Below are positions 1 through 8,775 of a stretch of DNA of 64,000 nucleotides, piece by piece; within the stretch, counting starts at the first letter, position 1, and the number at the start of each line of letters is the position of its first letter. A model generated the notes under the pieces. That model was not told the origin of the DNA. It searched no databases and saw only the letters and a list, made by a program, of their open reading frames with translations. Source of the DNA: Rhodopseudomonas palustris JSC-3b. GTDB lineage: Bacteria > Pseudomonadota > Alphaproteobacteria > Rhizobiales > Xanthobacteraceae. The translations under genes were made by a program, and so were the position numbers. Location of the stretch: positions 1,804,011 through 1,868,010 of the forward strand of contig KI632513.1 of the NCBI GenBank assembly GCA_000504425.1. The letters run 5' to 3'.

Positions 1-335
1 CAATAGCGCCGCTGCCAGATGCCGCGTTCGGCTTTGCGCGCGCGGCTTTCGGAAATCCGTTCGCCCGTCGGCATGCCGCGTGAAAACGCGGCCTTGATCA
101 GCCGCCAGCGCGTGGCGAAATCGCGATCGTCATCGGGGAGCGTCCAGACCGCATGAAGGTGGTCGGGCAACACCACGATCGCGTCGATCACGAACGGATG
201 GCGCTGCCGCGTCTCGTGGAAGGCACCGCGCAACAGATCGATGTGATCGGTCAGCAACCGCAGCCGGCGCTCCGCGAGATTGACGGTGAAGAAGAAGCGG
301 CCGCCGGCGACGGCGTTGCGCCGATAATTCGTCAT
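1..335 (-). CDS. REP-associated tyrosine transposase (RAYT), 3' end cut by window edge
   Basis: The frame opens at ATG 335 and runs off the left edge after about 111 codons. The N-terminus MTNYRRNAVAGGRFFFTVNL is typical of RAYT/Y1-transposase proteins. The HUH metal-binding motif appears as PDHLHAVW near residues 57-64 (His59, His61). The segment RGIWQRRYW near the cut is also characteristic. The catalytic tyrosine should lie beyond the window. These single-strand transposases are thought to mobilise REP palindromes, and a REP-like hairpin lies 21 bp upstream of the start. Family assignment is confident; activity cannot be judged from a partial gene. Confidence 0.85.
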   Translation of the reverse strand, partial: MTNYRRNAVAGGRFFFTVNLAERRLRLLTDHIDLLRGAFHETRQRHPFVIDAIVVLPDHLHAVWTLPDDDRDFATRWRLIKAAFSRGMPTGERISESRARKAERGIWQRRY

Positions 336-355
336 CGAAAGGCTCGTTGTGCGGC

Positions 356-387
356 GATGGGTTTCGCAAGAGCTCAACCCATCCTAC
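356..387. repeat. REP-like palindrome upstream of the RAYT gene
   Basis: GATGGGTT at 356-363 pairs with AACCCATC at 376-383, followed by CTAC. The form GTAGGATGGGTT...AACCCATC resembles REP sequences common in Bradyrhizobium-type genomes. It lies in the 5' flank of the RAYT gene, the usual position of the REP recognised by that transposase. Confidence 0.65.
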
Positions 388-409
388 ACGATTGTGCGGC
401 CTTCGCCTG

Positions 410-922
410 TTACTTCAGCGCCGCCTGCATCGCTTTCCAGTCAAACCCTTTCGCCGTCATCAGCGCTTCGTCCTCACCAAGCCCCTTGAATGCCAGCGAC
501 AGCGCCGCGGCCGGGCCGAGCGCGACCAGGATCGTGCCCGACTTATCGCTGGCCTGGAACGTTCGGGTCACCTTGAAGCCATCGATCGTGCTGGCGCTGA
601 TCGGGCCGTGGCTGGCCTCGGTCTTTAGGCCGGTGCCGGAGGTCGCAAGCCGGCTCTGCGCCGGCGGGCCGGCGAGCAGCTGCACGCTGACATGGATCTC
701 GCCGCGCGCATAACCGCGCTGCACCATCACGATGCGGCTGCCATAGTCCTGCATCGCCACGCCGCCCGGCTTGCCGGCCTTCCAACCCGGCAGCTCGACC
801 AGCAGTGGCACGAACGGCTCCAGCCCGTCCTCGGCGCGCGCGGACGATTGCGGCGTCAGCGCCGCCGCGGCCAGCGCGGGCAACACCACAGCCAAACCAG
901 CAAGACGACGACGCGCGATCAT
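410..922 (-). CDS. Hypothetical secreted protein
   Basis: This 170-residue protein has a clear signal peptide: basic MIARRRLAG, a hydrophobic Leu/Ala stretch, and likely cleavage after SARA near residue 30. The mature part is soluble, with no cysteine cluster and no recognised domain. I chose the ATG at 922 over the one at 940 because it gives the canonical signal peptide. The gene faces left, toward the RAYT. Function is not recognised; a periplasmic location is inferred from the signal sequence. Confidence 0.7.
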   Translation of the reverse strand: MIARRRLAGLAVVLPALAAAALTPQSSARAEDGLEPFVPLLVELPGWKAGKPGGVAMQDYGSRIVMVQRGYARGEIHVSVQLLAGPPAQSRLATSGTGLKTEASHGPISASTIDGFKVTRTFQASDKSGTILVALGPAAALSLAFKGLGEDEALMTAKGFDWKAMQAALK

Positions 923-1064
923 GACAACCTCCGAATGCAAAACAGTGGCGGCAGCCTAGCAAGGCCGCCGGCCGCGGCATTGATCTGAGTTCGCGAGTCG
1001 GTGGTGCAACCGTAACCCGAATGGCGCGGTGCGAAATTCGGGTCTTCCCTCGCCGACCGCCATC

Positions 1065-1095
1065 CCCGGATTGCGCTGCGCTTCATCCGGGCTAC
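1065..1095. repeat. REP-like palindrome
   Basis: CCCGGAT at 1065-1071 pairs with ATCCGGG across a GC-rich centre and is followed by CTAC. This is the common CCCGGATT...AATCCGGGCTAC type of REP seen in Bradyrhizobiaceae. It lies between two leftward genes. Confidence 0.55.
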
Positions 1096-1126
1096 GGCGC
1101 TGCCGTCACTGCAAATCATGCGATGA

Positions 1127-1669
1127 TTACTTCAGACGAAACTTGTCGCTGCTGATCATCGCGACAATGCGTTCGACCAGATCAGCGGGACGATCGCTAT
1201 CCGTGCTGGCAAGCACATGGGCTTCCAACGCGCCGAGCGACTGAAATTGCCGATGAAGCGCGGTGATCGGGGCCGGATCGGTGAGCGTGTTGCCGCCGCG
1301 TTGCTGGCAGCGTGCAATCGCGATGTCCAATGGCGGCCACAGCACGATGTAATGCACCGGCACCTTCAGCGCTTCAAAGGCCGAAAGGAACCACGGCCCG
1401 ATGATGCCATCGAGAATGACGAAATAACCGCCTTCGGCATAGGCCGACACGGTTCGGCACAGCGCGTCCATCACCACGCGGTTCTGGGCATCGGATTCAG
1501 GCAGATAGGGCGCGATCGCGCCATGCTTGATGAAATGCCAGAAATCATCGGAGTGGAGATGGACCTTCGGCGATCCCGGCATCTGCGCAAGCGCGGCCGC
1601 CGCTGTGGTCTTGCCCGCCCCCGGCGGGCCGGTGAGAATCAACACTTCTCCGCGGCGCTCAAACATCAT
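1127..1669 (-). CDS. P-loop ATPase/kinase-like protein
   Basis: This 180-residue protein has a Walker A motif, GPPGAGKT, at residues 14-21, and an HLHSDDFW segment near residue 40 that would hold a substrate-binding acidic pair. Size and layout resemble small nucleoside or sugar kinases and zeta-toxin-like P-loop proteins, where a phosphate is transferred to a small substrate. No antitoxin-like gene sits beside it, so a toxin role is unsupported. The start is one of two adjacent ATGs (1669, 1666); longer upstream frames look non-coding. The substrate is unknown. Confidence 0.75.
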   Translation of the reverse strand: MMFERRGEVLILTGPPGAGKTTAAAALAQMPGSPKVHLHSDDFWHFIKHGAIAPYLPESDAQNRVVMDALCRTVSAYAEGGYFVILDGIIGPWFLSAFEALKVPVHYIVLWPPLDIAIARCQQRGGNTLTDPAPITALHRQFQSLGALEAHVLASTDSDRPADLVERIVAMISSDKFRLK

Positions 1670-1730
1670 GCACTCTTCAGCCCGCCTTGCAGCTCTCCCC
1701 GCAAATGTACGGCGCATCATGAGGCGCGCA

Positions 1731-2039
1731 TTAGCGGCACAGCTGGCCGCGGGCGCGGTAGATGTTGAACAGATAGACCGCCTTCGGATTGATGGTGCCC
1801 TCATCGGGCGAGATCAGCGGCAGATCATGCGGCACCAGCAACGCGAACTGCCGGCCCCATTCATAGGCCCATTGCATGCCGTCCTGCGCCAGCACCTCGT
1901 CGTCATAACGCGGCTGCCGGCCGGTGCGCACTTCGGACACGCCACGGCGAAAGGCATGGCTGCCGACAATCACCTCGGCCGGCACCAGATCGGGATCGGC
2001 CTGCTTCGGCACGCTGTCGGATGCGATCTCACTCACCAT
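1731..2039 (-). CDS. Conserved-looking hypothetical protein
   Basis: A 102-residue soluble protein with balanced composition, no signal peptide and no membrane segment. Central residues EWGRQFALL and PLISPDEGTINPKAVYLFN look like a folded domain, but I recognise no family. It lies 61 bp upstream of the P-loop ATPase in the same direction, so the two may be co-transcribed. The codons favour G/C in third position like the neighbouring genes, which supports real coding. Confidence 0.6.
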   Translation of the reverse strand: MVSEIASDSVPKQADPDLVPAEVIVGSHAFRRGVSEVRTGRQPRYDDEVLAQDGMQWAYEWGRQFALLVPHDLPLISPDEGTINPKAVYLFNIYRARGQLCR

Positions 2040-2468
2040 CGACCTCCATCAGACCTCATGGGCACCCCACGATAACGGCCGCAGCGATGTAGCGCAGCCG
2101 TCGCAACGCGCAATGGTATTTTTGGCCGAGAGCGAGCCGCCACTTGCTGCGCGCTGATCGCGGTCGCACCCACGCTGCTGCTGTTGCGAAGGCCTCGCGT
2201 GATGCGCGCGATCGCGCGTAACAACCGCTCGCATCATGGGATAACGTGCTGTGTGCGTTGCAACAAAATAGCTCTGCAAAATACCTTACAACCAAAGTTA
2301 AATCGGGTCATCAGTAGCAGGGTATAGGCAACGTTATGCGGTTACGGCATGGTGCAGCATCGGTTTAACGCTGCTGACGGAAACTCGATCAAACAGCGCT
2401 CAACGGCTACCCGACGCGCAGAATCCTTGCTACGTTTTTTCCACAAGTTGATTTGGAACGGGTGCGCT
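2040..2468. other. Intergenic stretch without a supported gene
   Basis: Divergent spacer between the hypothetical gene ending the leftward block and the rightward membrane protein. The segment 2220-2345 is locally AT-richer than its surroundings and could hold promoters, but no motif is clear. Short frames here do not look coding. Confidence 0.5.
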
Positions 2469-3587
2469 GTGCTCAGCAAAAAACTTGACGAATTCTTTTC
2501 GGCCCACCCCGTCGAGACCATCGCCGCCGCCGTCGGCGTCTTCATTGTCGCGATCGGCGTGCTGCTCGGTTCACAGACCGGGTGGATCTGGTTTTCGGGC
2601 CAATTGCTGGCTATCGCCGGGGCGGGCCTCGCCGCGATCGCTATTGCCTGGACCTTCGGCCATGCCTCGTCGGAAACGCGCGTCACCGGCCACATCGCGG
2701 TGCTGGCGCGGCAACTCGAACTGTCCACCGGCCAGATCCGCAAATCGGTGCGGCAGGGCCTGGAAGACCAGCAGCATCCGGCGATCTATTTCGGCCAGAT
2801 CGAACACAGCATCGCCAATGTCAGCGGCGTGATCCGCGAGCTGGCCAAGCTCACCGGCGAGACCATGCTGCAAGGCTGCGAAGCGGTGAAGGTGCGCTCG
2901 CTGCTGGAAGAGTTCGATCATCTGCTCGACGCGCAGCCGATGTCCGACAACAGCCAAATCCAGCCGCTGCTGTCGACCATGCGCACCAATGTCCATGATC
3001 TGTTGAACCGGCTCGAACAAGGCGGCAATGCGCAAGCGAGCGCGCCGGCAGCGGCCAGCAGCGATGCCTCGCGCAAGATCGGCACCGCCACCGAGCGCTG
3101 CCCGAATTGCCGCAAGGAAGTCAGCTTCCAGATCGGCCTCAATCCGGGCGACAGCGCCACCCCGACCTGCGAGCATTGCAAGCAGCGCTTCCACGCCCAT
3201 CGTGCCACCAATGGCGCGGTGTTCGTGCGCAGCCGCGGCGCCTCGCACGCCACCGTCGCCGTCACCGCGGCCTGCCCGGTCTGTGCCTCGCGCATTCCGG
3301 CCAATATCGACGAAGGCCAGACCGAAAGCGAAGTGCGGTTCTGCTTCTCATGCGGCGCCAAGGTCGGCATCGATCCGGTCAGCCATGAATGCAACCTGAT
3401 CGCCAAGAAGGACAAGCTGCGCGGCCGCTTCGACGACGCCGGCGTGTTCGTGTGCGATCATTGCGGCGAGCCGACCGTGCTGCTGACCGCCAATGCGCAG
3501 GGCACCTTCGGCATCTGCCGCAAGGATGATGCGCTGGTGGTGATGCCGTCGAGCGACAGCCGCGGCCCCGGCCGCAGCGCTGCCTAA
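2469..3587 (+). CDS. Membrane protein with zinc-ribbon-like cysteine pairs
   Basis: About 372 residues. Two hydrophobic helices lie near residues 13-31 and 36-58, followed by a long, probably helical cytoplasmic segment. The C-terminal half carries five CxxC pairs: CPNC, CEHC, CPVC, CFSC and CDHC. These would form two or more zinc-ribbon-like knuckles. I chose GTG 2469, preceded by GGAACGGG at a sensible distance; an upstream ATG at 2349 adds 40 residues of unconvincing sequence. I do not recognise the family. A membrane-anchored, metal-binding scaffold or sensor is only an inference. Confidence 0.7.
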   Translation: MLSKKLDEFFSAHPVETIAAAVGVFIVAIGVLLGSQTGWIWFSGQLLAIAGAGLAAIAIAWTFGHASSETRVTGHIAVLARQLELSTGQIRKSVRQGLEDQQHPAIYFGQIEHSIANVSGVIRELAKLTGETMLQGCEAVKVRSLLEEFDHLLDAQPMSDNSQIQPLLSTMRTNVHDLLNRLEQGGNAQASAPAAASSDASRKIGTATERCPNCRKEVSFQIGLNPGDSATPTCEHCKQRFHAHRATNGAVFVRSRGASHATVAVTAACPVCASRIPANIDEGQTESEVRFCFSCGAKVGIDPVSHECNLIAKKDKLRGRFDDAGVFVCDHCGEPTVLLTANAQGTFGICRKDDALVVMPSSDSRGPGRSAA

Positions 3588-3977
3588 CCGTTCGGGCCGC
3601 TGATACTTTTCAAAACTGATCTGCCGGCCGGGCCGGCAGCTCCCTGAACGACAGCGACGGCCCAGCCGTGCGCCCGCCGCGATCCGCAAGCAGCAAGCCA
3701 CAAGCCACCATCATCGCCCTCGCCGCGGACTTGCCGCGAGCCGGCAGTCGCATCGCCCGCCCCCGCGATCGCGTTCGCCACGCGATACAGATCACCTCCG
3801 GCCTAATACCAGGGATCGCACGCTGAGCGCTCACAACCCGCTCAGGCGAACGAAATCTTCACGCCTCCGGCACACCATCCCCGGGCAGCAGCAGAGCTGG
3901 CCCCGCCGCGCGCCGTCATGCGCCCCGTCGCCACGGTTCTTTGCCCACTTGCAAAGTGATGACAAGAAAGCGTGCCC
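3588..3977. other. Intergenic stretch without a supported gene
   Basis: Spacer between two rightward genes. Short leftward frames of 65-99 codons exist but have arginine/alanine-rich composition typical of non-coding frames in GC-rich DNA. No terminator or operator was identified, apart from the AAGAAAG ribosome-binding site just before 3978. Confidence 0.5.
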
Positions 3978-6005
3978 ATGAAGCTCAATCGGATCGCCTA
4001 CAAGCTCGGCTTCGCCGGTCTTGCCGGGCTGGTGCTCTCGCTGGCGATGTCCGCCAATCAGATGACCTCGGAAACCGCCATCAATCGTTCCAACGATCGC
4101 GCTGAGGTGCAACAAACCATCTCCGACCATCTGCTGGAGGCCGATATCGCGCTGCGCCGCATGCAGCTATCGATGAGCAACATCCGGCTGGCAAAGACGC
4201 CAGCCGACGTGCAGGCCGAAGCACGCGCATTGCAGCAGGCCGAATCCGGCGCCACCGCGCAACTCGACACAGCAATCGGCCAGATCGAACAATCCGACAG
4301 CCTGGCGCAGCTGAAATCGATCAAAGCGCTCGCCTCCGAATTCGGCGAACACGCCAAGGCGGTGGTTCAGGAGCAACTGCGCACCCTGGAAATTCTTGAT
4401 AGCCGGCGCACCATCACCGAAGAATGGCGCCGCGCCATCAGCTCTGCCCTCGAACAGCCGGCGATGCTGGCAGCCGCCAATCGCGCCGAGATCGTCAAGG
4501 TGCTGCATCACACCGATGCGCTGTTCAACATGCTCGACGCCGCCACCTGGCGGTTCGGCGCCACCAGCGAGACCGACCAGAAGCTCACCATTGAGCGGCT
4601 GCCGAACGACCTCAACGCCGCGCTGACCAAGCTGCGCGAACTTCTCGACGATCCGGAATTCATCGCCGACATCGATTTCATGAACGCGATCCTGACCGGC
4701 TATTACGACGTATCGTCGGATGCGGTCGCCAATGATCTGCGCAAGCGCGCGCTGGTCGAGCTGAACGCGACGCCGGTCGGCGACCAGGCCATTCAGAACA
4801 TGCGCGCGGCCGTCAATGAAGCCGCCAAGCTGTCCGATCAGGCCAAGCTCACGGCCAAGAGCGAACTCAGCTGGGCCAACCACGTCAATTTCGGCATCGG
4901 CCTTGCGGTGATGGCCTCGCTGCTGGTGTCGATGGTGTTCGGCTTCATCAGCGTGTCGCGGCCCTTGATGCGGCTCAACGGTGCGCTCGGCAAGATGGCC
5001 GGCGGCGAGCTTGATGTGCATATTCCCGGCGCGACACGCGGCGACGAAATCGGCGACATCGCCAAAACCGTGGTGGTGATCCGGCAAAACGCCGCCGCGC
5101 GCGCCCAGGAGGAAGCCGAAGCGCTCGCGCAGCAGGAGCAGCGCGCACGCGAGCAGCGCAAGCAGGATATGCATCGCCTGGCCTCGGAATTCGAGAATGC
5201 CGTGTGTCAGATCGTCAATCGCGTCTCGACTGCCTCGACCGAACTTGAAGGCGCCGCGCGCCGGCTGACCGCCACCGCCGAACAGACCGAGCGGCTGACC
5301 ACCTTTGTGGCGGAGGCGTCCGAACAGGCCACCGCCAATGTGCAGTCGGTGGCGACCGCCTCCGAGCAGATGGCGTCGTCAATCACCGAGATCGGCCGCC
5401 AGGTGCAGGATTCCACGCAGATTGCCGGTGCCGCCGTGCAGCAAGCCCATCTCACCAACGATCAGATCACGCAGCTCGCGCAAGCCGCGAGCCGGATCGG
5501 CGACGTGGTCGAACTGATCAACACCATTGCCGGTCAAACTAATCTGCTCGCGCTGAACGCCACGATCGAAGCGGCGCGCGCCGGCGAGGCTGGCCGCGGT
5601 TTTGCGGTGGTCGCCTCGGAAGTGAAAGCGCTGGCCGAACAGACCGCGCGCGCGACCGGCGAAATCAGCCAGCAGATCAGCGGCATCCAATCGGCGACCG
5701 ATCATTCAGTTGCGGCGATTCAGGAGATCGGGGCCACGATCGCGAAAATGTCGGAGATCGCCTCCACCATCGCGTCGGCGGTCGATCAGCAGGGCATCGC
5801 CACCCAGGACATTTCCAGCAATGTCCATCAGGCGGCGCAGGGCACGACGCAAGTCAGCGCCAAAATCACTGACGTGCAGCGCGGCGCCAGCGAGACGGGA
5901 TCGGCATCAACCCAGGTGCTGAACGCCGCACGCACCCTGTCGGCCGACAGCGATGCCTTGCAGCGTCAGGTCGCGGCGTTCCTTGAGACGGTGCGCGCCG
6001 CTTAG
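3978..6005 (+). CDS. Methyl-accepting chemotaxis protein
   Basis: A 675-residue chemoreceptor. The first membrane helix is at about residues 9-24, followed by a largely helical periplasmic sensor domain. A second helix (about 300-325, [19 protein letters not shown]) leads into a HAMP linker and a long signalling coiled coil. The conserved hairpin tip is visible as [20 protein letters not shown], where CheA and CheW bind. No C-terminal CheR/CheB tether pentapeptide is seen. ATG 3978 is preceded by AAGAAAG; a GTG two codons upstream is possible. The ligand is unknown. No che genes are in the window. Confidence 0.93.
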   Translation: MKLNRIAYKLGFAGLAGLVLSLAMSANQMTSETAINRSNDRAEVQQTISDHLLEADIALRRMQLSMSNIRLAKTPADVQAEARALQQAESGATAQLDTAIGQIEQSDSLAQLKSIKALASEFGEHAKAVVQEQLRTLEILDSRRTITEEWRRAISSALEQPAMLAAANRAEIVKVLHHTDALFNMLDAATWRFGATSETDQKLTIERLPNDLNAALTKLRELLDDPEFIADIDFMNAILTGYYDVSSDAVANDLRKRALVELNATPVGDQAIQNMRAAVNEAAKLSDQAKLTAKSELSWANHVNFGIGLAVMASLLVSMVFGFISVSRPLMRLNGALGKMAGGELDVHIPGATRGDEIGDIAKTVVVIRQNAAARAQEEAEALAQQEQRAREQRKQDMHRLASEFENAVCQIVNRVSTASTELEGAARRLTATAEQTERLTTFVAEASEQATANVQSVATASEQMASSITEIGRQVQDSTQIAGAAVQQAHLTNDQITQLAQAASRIGDVVELINTIAGQTNLLALNATIEAARAGEAGRGFAVVASEVKALAEQTARATGEISQQISGIQSATDHSVAAIQEIGATIAKMSEIASTIASAVDQQGIATQDISSNVHQAAQGTTQVSAKITDVQRGASETGSASTQVLNAARTLSADSDALQRQVAAFLETVRAA

Positions 6006-6078
6006 AGCTTTTTCGGCCAATGCCCGCGCTGGTCGCGGGCATAGTCGTTGTGCAGCGGCACGACCAACGCAAATGGCC

Positions 6079-6089
6079 GGGACGAGCCC
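6079..6089. repeat. Target-site duplication, left copy
   Basis: GGGACGAGCCC immediately outside the left end of the IS element. It is identical to 7353-7363 and forms part of the interrupted palindromic repeat. Confidence 0.85.
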
Positions 6090-7352
6090 ACTGCTGTCCG
6101 GTTCGGCCTCAACATAGACTGAAGCTCAACTGTCGCTGATCTTCGATTGTCGGCGGCGGTTCGAGCAAGGCGTCGATCGAGCGTCTGTGCATGAGGTTGG
6201 TACGGACAAGGCGAGTGAAGGCGAGCAGGCTGTCGACAGCGCTCTGTGTCGCGTAAGCGAGGCGCAGCAGCAGGAAAGCGATCAGGGCCACGGCGATTTG
6301 GATGCGCACGGCGTTTTCGGATGTGCCGAGGAAGTGTTTGATCTTCAATGTCTGTTTGATCCAGCGGAAGAACAGCTCGACCTGCCAGCGGCGTTTGTAG
6401 AGGGCTGCGATCTCGGCGGCAGGCGCATCGATGTCGTTGCTGATGATGCGCAGGATCTTGCCGCTGTCGATCCGCACGCGGATCTCGCGGACCGGCTCTT
6501 GAAACGGATTGCGGCGGCTTGCCGCGAGGCGAGCGGGCAGATGGCCGATGCGGTCGGAGAGGATTGCGGCGTCCTCAACCGGGTTGGTCTTCACGACGCT
6601 CAGCTTTGTGTTGGACTTGAGCCGCGTGACGATACGACACCCCTTGGCGTCGAGTTCGGCCCACCAAGCGTAATTGTAGTAGCCCAGATCGAACACGTAG
6701 GTTGCGCCGGCAGCGATCGGCAGCGTCTTGGCGACAGTGATGTCGTTCACTCGGGCCGGCGTCACGACGGCATCGACGGGGTGCTCGCCGTCGGCATCGT
6801 AGACGATGTGCAGCTTGGCGCCGCAAACGCCGTCGGAAAACCGCGCCCAATCAGCGCTGAGATGGCTCAGTCGCAGCCCGGTCGAATCCACCAGATGCAC
6901 CGCTTCGCCGACCTTGCGCCGCAGCCCGCGTCCAGCCCGCTGGACCAGGTCAGAAAACAAGCTGGCGAACACTGCATTCGGCCGCCTCGCATTGGCGTCC
7001 GCCAACGTCGAGCGCGACGCGGCACGGGCGCCGAGATGGTAAAGCCGGTTGGCATGGCTAGCGAGGCCGCCTTCGATCTCGCGTAGGCTCTGCGCTCCGG
7101 ACAATTGGCCGTACAGCAGCGCGATGAACTGATCATGCGTGGACAACCGACGCACCCGTGCATCGGCGCCGTGCTCGGTCACCAACCGGTCAAACACATG
7201 CCACGGCACGTGCTTTAACACCGAATGAAATACGCTATTGTGATGCCGCATGGCGTGGTCTTCTCCCGTGTCCAGAAACGCTGCTAGACGTTCGGGACGC
7301 AGAAGAATCAACGCCATGCGCTTTGTCTACAAATACTCAACCGGACAGCCGT
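6090..7352 (-). mobile_element. Complete IS4-family insertion sequence (1263 bp)
   Basis: Terminal inverted repeats are ACTGCTGTCCGGTT at 6090-6103 and, read inward from the right end, ACGGCTGTCCGGTT at 7339-7352 (13 of 14 match). An 11-bp direct duplication, GGGACGAGCCC, flanks both ends. It carries one transposase gene. The target has the GGG-N5-CCC form known for IS231/IS4-type elements. The insertion splits a palindromic intergenic repeat whose halves remain on each side. Intact ends, a perfect duplication and an unbroken transposase suggest a recent insertion. Confidence 0.9.
6109..7251 (-). CDS. IS4-family DDE transposase
   Basis: A 380-residue transposase, starting MRHHNSVFHSVLKHVPW as in related IS4-family proteins. 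The first catalytic Asp is in LVDSTGLRLSHL, the second in TYVFDLGYYNY, and the Glu lies in the C-terminal YKRRWQVELFFRWIKQ segment, which matches the family's Y-(2)-R-(3)-E-(6)-K signature. I chose ATG 7251 over ATG 7317 because family members start there. No stop or frameshift interrupts the gene, so it may be active. It fills almost the whole element, ending 19 bp inside the left end. Confidence 0.93.
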   Translation of the reverse strand: MRHHNSVFHSVLKHVPWHVFDRLVTEHGADARVRRLSTHDQFIALLYGQLSGAQSLREIEGGLASHANRLYHLGARAASRSTLADANARRPNAVFASLFSDLVQRAGRGLRRKVGEAVHLVDSTGLRLSHLSADWARFSDGVCGAKLHIVYDADGEHPVDAVVTPARVNDITVAKTLPIAAGATYVFDLGYYNYAWWAELDAKGCRIVTRLKSNTKLSVVKTNPVEDAAILSDRIGHLPARLAASRRNPFQEPVREIRVRIDSGKILRIISNDIDAPAAEIAALYKRRWQVELFFRWIKQTLKIKHFLGTSENAVRIQIAVALIAFLLLRLAYATQSAVDSLLAFTRLVRTNLMHRRSIDALLEPPPTIEDQRQLSFSLC

Positions 7353-7363
7353 GGGACGAGCCC
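7353..7363. repeat. Target-site duplication, right copy
   Basis: GGGACGAGCCC directly after the right inverted repeat, identical to 6079-6089. The following bases CGGCCATGAC complete the palindromic repeat that begins at 6073 as ATGGCC. Confidence 0.85.
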
Positions 7364-7395
7364 GGCCATGACACGTGGATCGGTGTGGTGCGAAA

Positions 7396-7875
7396 TCAGT
7401 GATCGAGTTCGCCGACCCGCGTCGACTGATAAAGCTCGTAGCCGATCTTGTTGGCCAGCTCGATTTCGGTTTCGAGGAAGTCGATGTGATGTTCCTCGTC
7501 CTTCATCAGCTTCTCGAACAGATCGCGTGACACATAGTCCTTGACGCTATGACAATAGGTGGCCGCTTCCTGATAGAGCGCGCGCGCCCCAAGCTCGGCC
7601 TGCAGATCGGCTTCCAGCACTTCGCGGACATTTTGGCCGATATGCAGCGGATCGAGCACCTGCATGTTCGGATGGCCTTCCAGGAAGATGATGCGATCGG
7701 TCAACAGGTCGGCGTGTTCCATCTCCTCAATGGATTCCTTGCGCCAGACCTTGGCCATGTCCTTCAGTCCCCAATTCGCGAGCAACCGGTAGTGCAGCCA
7801 ATACTGGCTGATCGCAGTCAATTCGCTGCGCAGTCCCTTGTTGAGATACTCGATGACCTTCGCGTCGCCTTTCAT
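7396..7875 (-). CDS. bfr: Bacterioferritin
   Basis: A 159-residue four-helix-bundle iron-storage protein, full length for the family. All ferroxidase ligands align by number: Glu18, Glu51, His54, Glu94, Glu127 and His130. The haem-binding Met52 is in EEMEH. It assembles as a 24-mer, oxidises Fe(II) and stores the mineral core in the cytosol. It lies downstream of the bacterioferritin-associated ferredoxin gene (149 bp gap, same strand), which would supply electrons for iron release. The two may share iron-dependent control. Confidence 0.96.
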   Translation of the reverse strand: MKGDAKVIEYLNKGLRSELTAISQYWLHYRLLANWGLKDMAKVWRKESIEEMEHADLLTDRIIFLEGHPNMQVLDPLHIGQNVREVLEADLQAELGARALYQEAATYCHSVKDYVSRDLFEKLMKDEEHHIDFLETEIELANKIGYELYQSTRVGELDH

Positions 7876-8024
7876 GTCGCCTTCTCCACTTGGCCGCGCG
7901 GTTCGGCGCGGCTCTCTCCACCTCCCCTTAGGTTAGGTGGGGAACAGGGCATCGACAACAAGGAATACGAAGCGATTGCATATTGGCCGCAGGCCCCAAG
8001 TTCCAGCGCCATGCGGCGGCGTGA

Positions 8025-8282
8025 TCAGGCCGCGGCCTCGGCCAAGTCAAAGTCGAGCGCGGCGGCGCGCCGTTCCAGGCCGTCCCCGGCTGCGGCGATG
8101 GCAGCATCGGCCGGCCCCATGGTCTCGTTCATGATGCGCTTGATGGTGCGCGCACAGCGCCCGCATTGCCGGCTACAGCCCAGGCAGCCATAGACGTCGC
8201 TGGTGGTGAGAGGGTCCTCGGCGGTTTGGACCACGCTGCGGACGTCGTGGTCGGTCAGGACATTGCATGAGCACACAATCAT
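8025..8282 (-). CDS. bfd: Bacterioferritin-associated [2Fe-2S] ferredoxin
   Basis: An 85-residue BFD-like protein. It begins MIVCSCNV with the cluster ligands Cys4 and Cys6; the second pair lies in QCGRC (Cys40, Cys43), with extra cysteines at 33 and 36. Family members bind bacterioferritin and reduce its core through haem to release iron. I chose the ATG at 8282, since upstream extensions precede the conserved N-terminus. The C-terminal alanine-rich tail is longer than in E. coli Bfd. A Fur-box-like sequence lies 61 bp upstream, and bfr follows downstream. Confidence 0.9.
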   Translation of the reverse strand: MIVCSCNVLTDHDVRSVVQTAEDPLTTSDVYGCLGCSRQCGRCARTIKRIMNETMGPADAAIAAAGDGLERRAAALDFDLAEAAA

Positions 8283-8775
8283 GAAGAGCTGTCTTCCCCA
8301 TTCTTGCGCCGGCTGCACCGGCGGCCCCACATTATTGCCATTGATAATGATACCGATACGCAACAAAACCATGCAGCGCAAAGGATGAAGCGGTAATCTG
8401 AAGCTATTCCAAAACGCCGCCGGTATCTTGATCTCGCTCAAACTCGCGACTTGATCGCAACAACCCGGTGCCACTCACGGCGGCATGGCGCGATCGGGCG
8501 CGATGATCGTCCCAACCAGGTCCCCCCTCTCACCCGGGTGCCGTCCACGGGCCGGCTGCGGGGGCAGCGTTCTCGGTCTGCTGGGGCCAAAACGGCAGCG
8601 GCTCAAACGGAACGAGCCCCGCCTTCCTTCGGCAAACGGGCGCCCGGCGCGCTCCTTGGTCGCCCCACATGCGGCAACGGCATTCATTCACCGTTCAACT
8701 GTTCCGTGCTGAAATCGCGGCCATGAGGTGCCGGGGTGCAAGCTCGCAGGCATTTCGAGCCAGGAGTGTTCAGCC
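8283..8775. other. Divergent intergenic region upstream of bfd
   Basis: A 493-bp spacer between the leftward bfd and the rightward small secreted gene. It contains the candidate Fur box at 8343-8361 and an AGGAG ribosome-binding site just before 8776. Short frames in the GC-rich middle do not look coding. Confidence 0.5.
8343..8361. promoter_or_regulatory. Candidate Fur-box-like operator
   Basis: GATAATGATACCGATACGC matches 13 of 19 positions of the classical Fur consensus, with the first ten bases perfect. It lies 61 bp upstream of the bfd start in an AT-rich patch. Iron-replete repression of bfd fits its role in iron release. In these bacteria Irr and Fur/Mur share iron control, so the actual regulator is uncertain. 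Confidence 0.4.

Noticed and set aside
1127..1669. P-loop protein as a zeta-type toxin
   Set aside because: No epsilon-type antitoxin gene adjacent, and the motif alone fits many small kinases.
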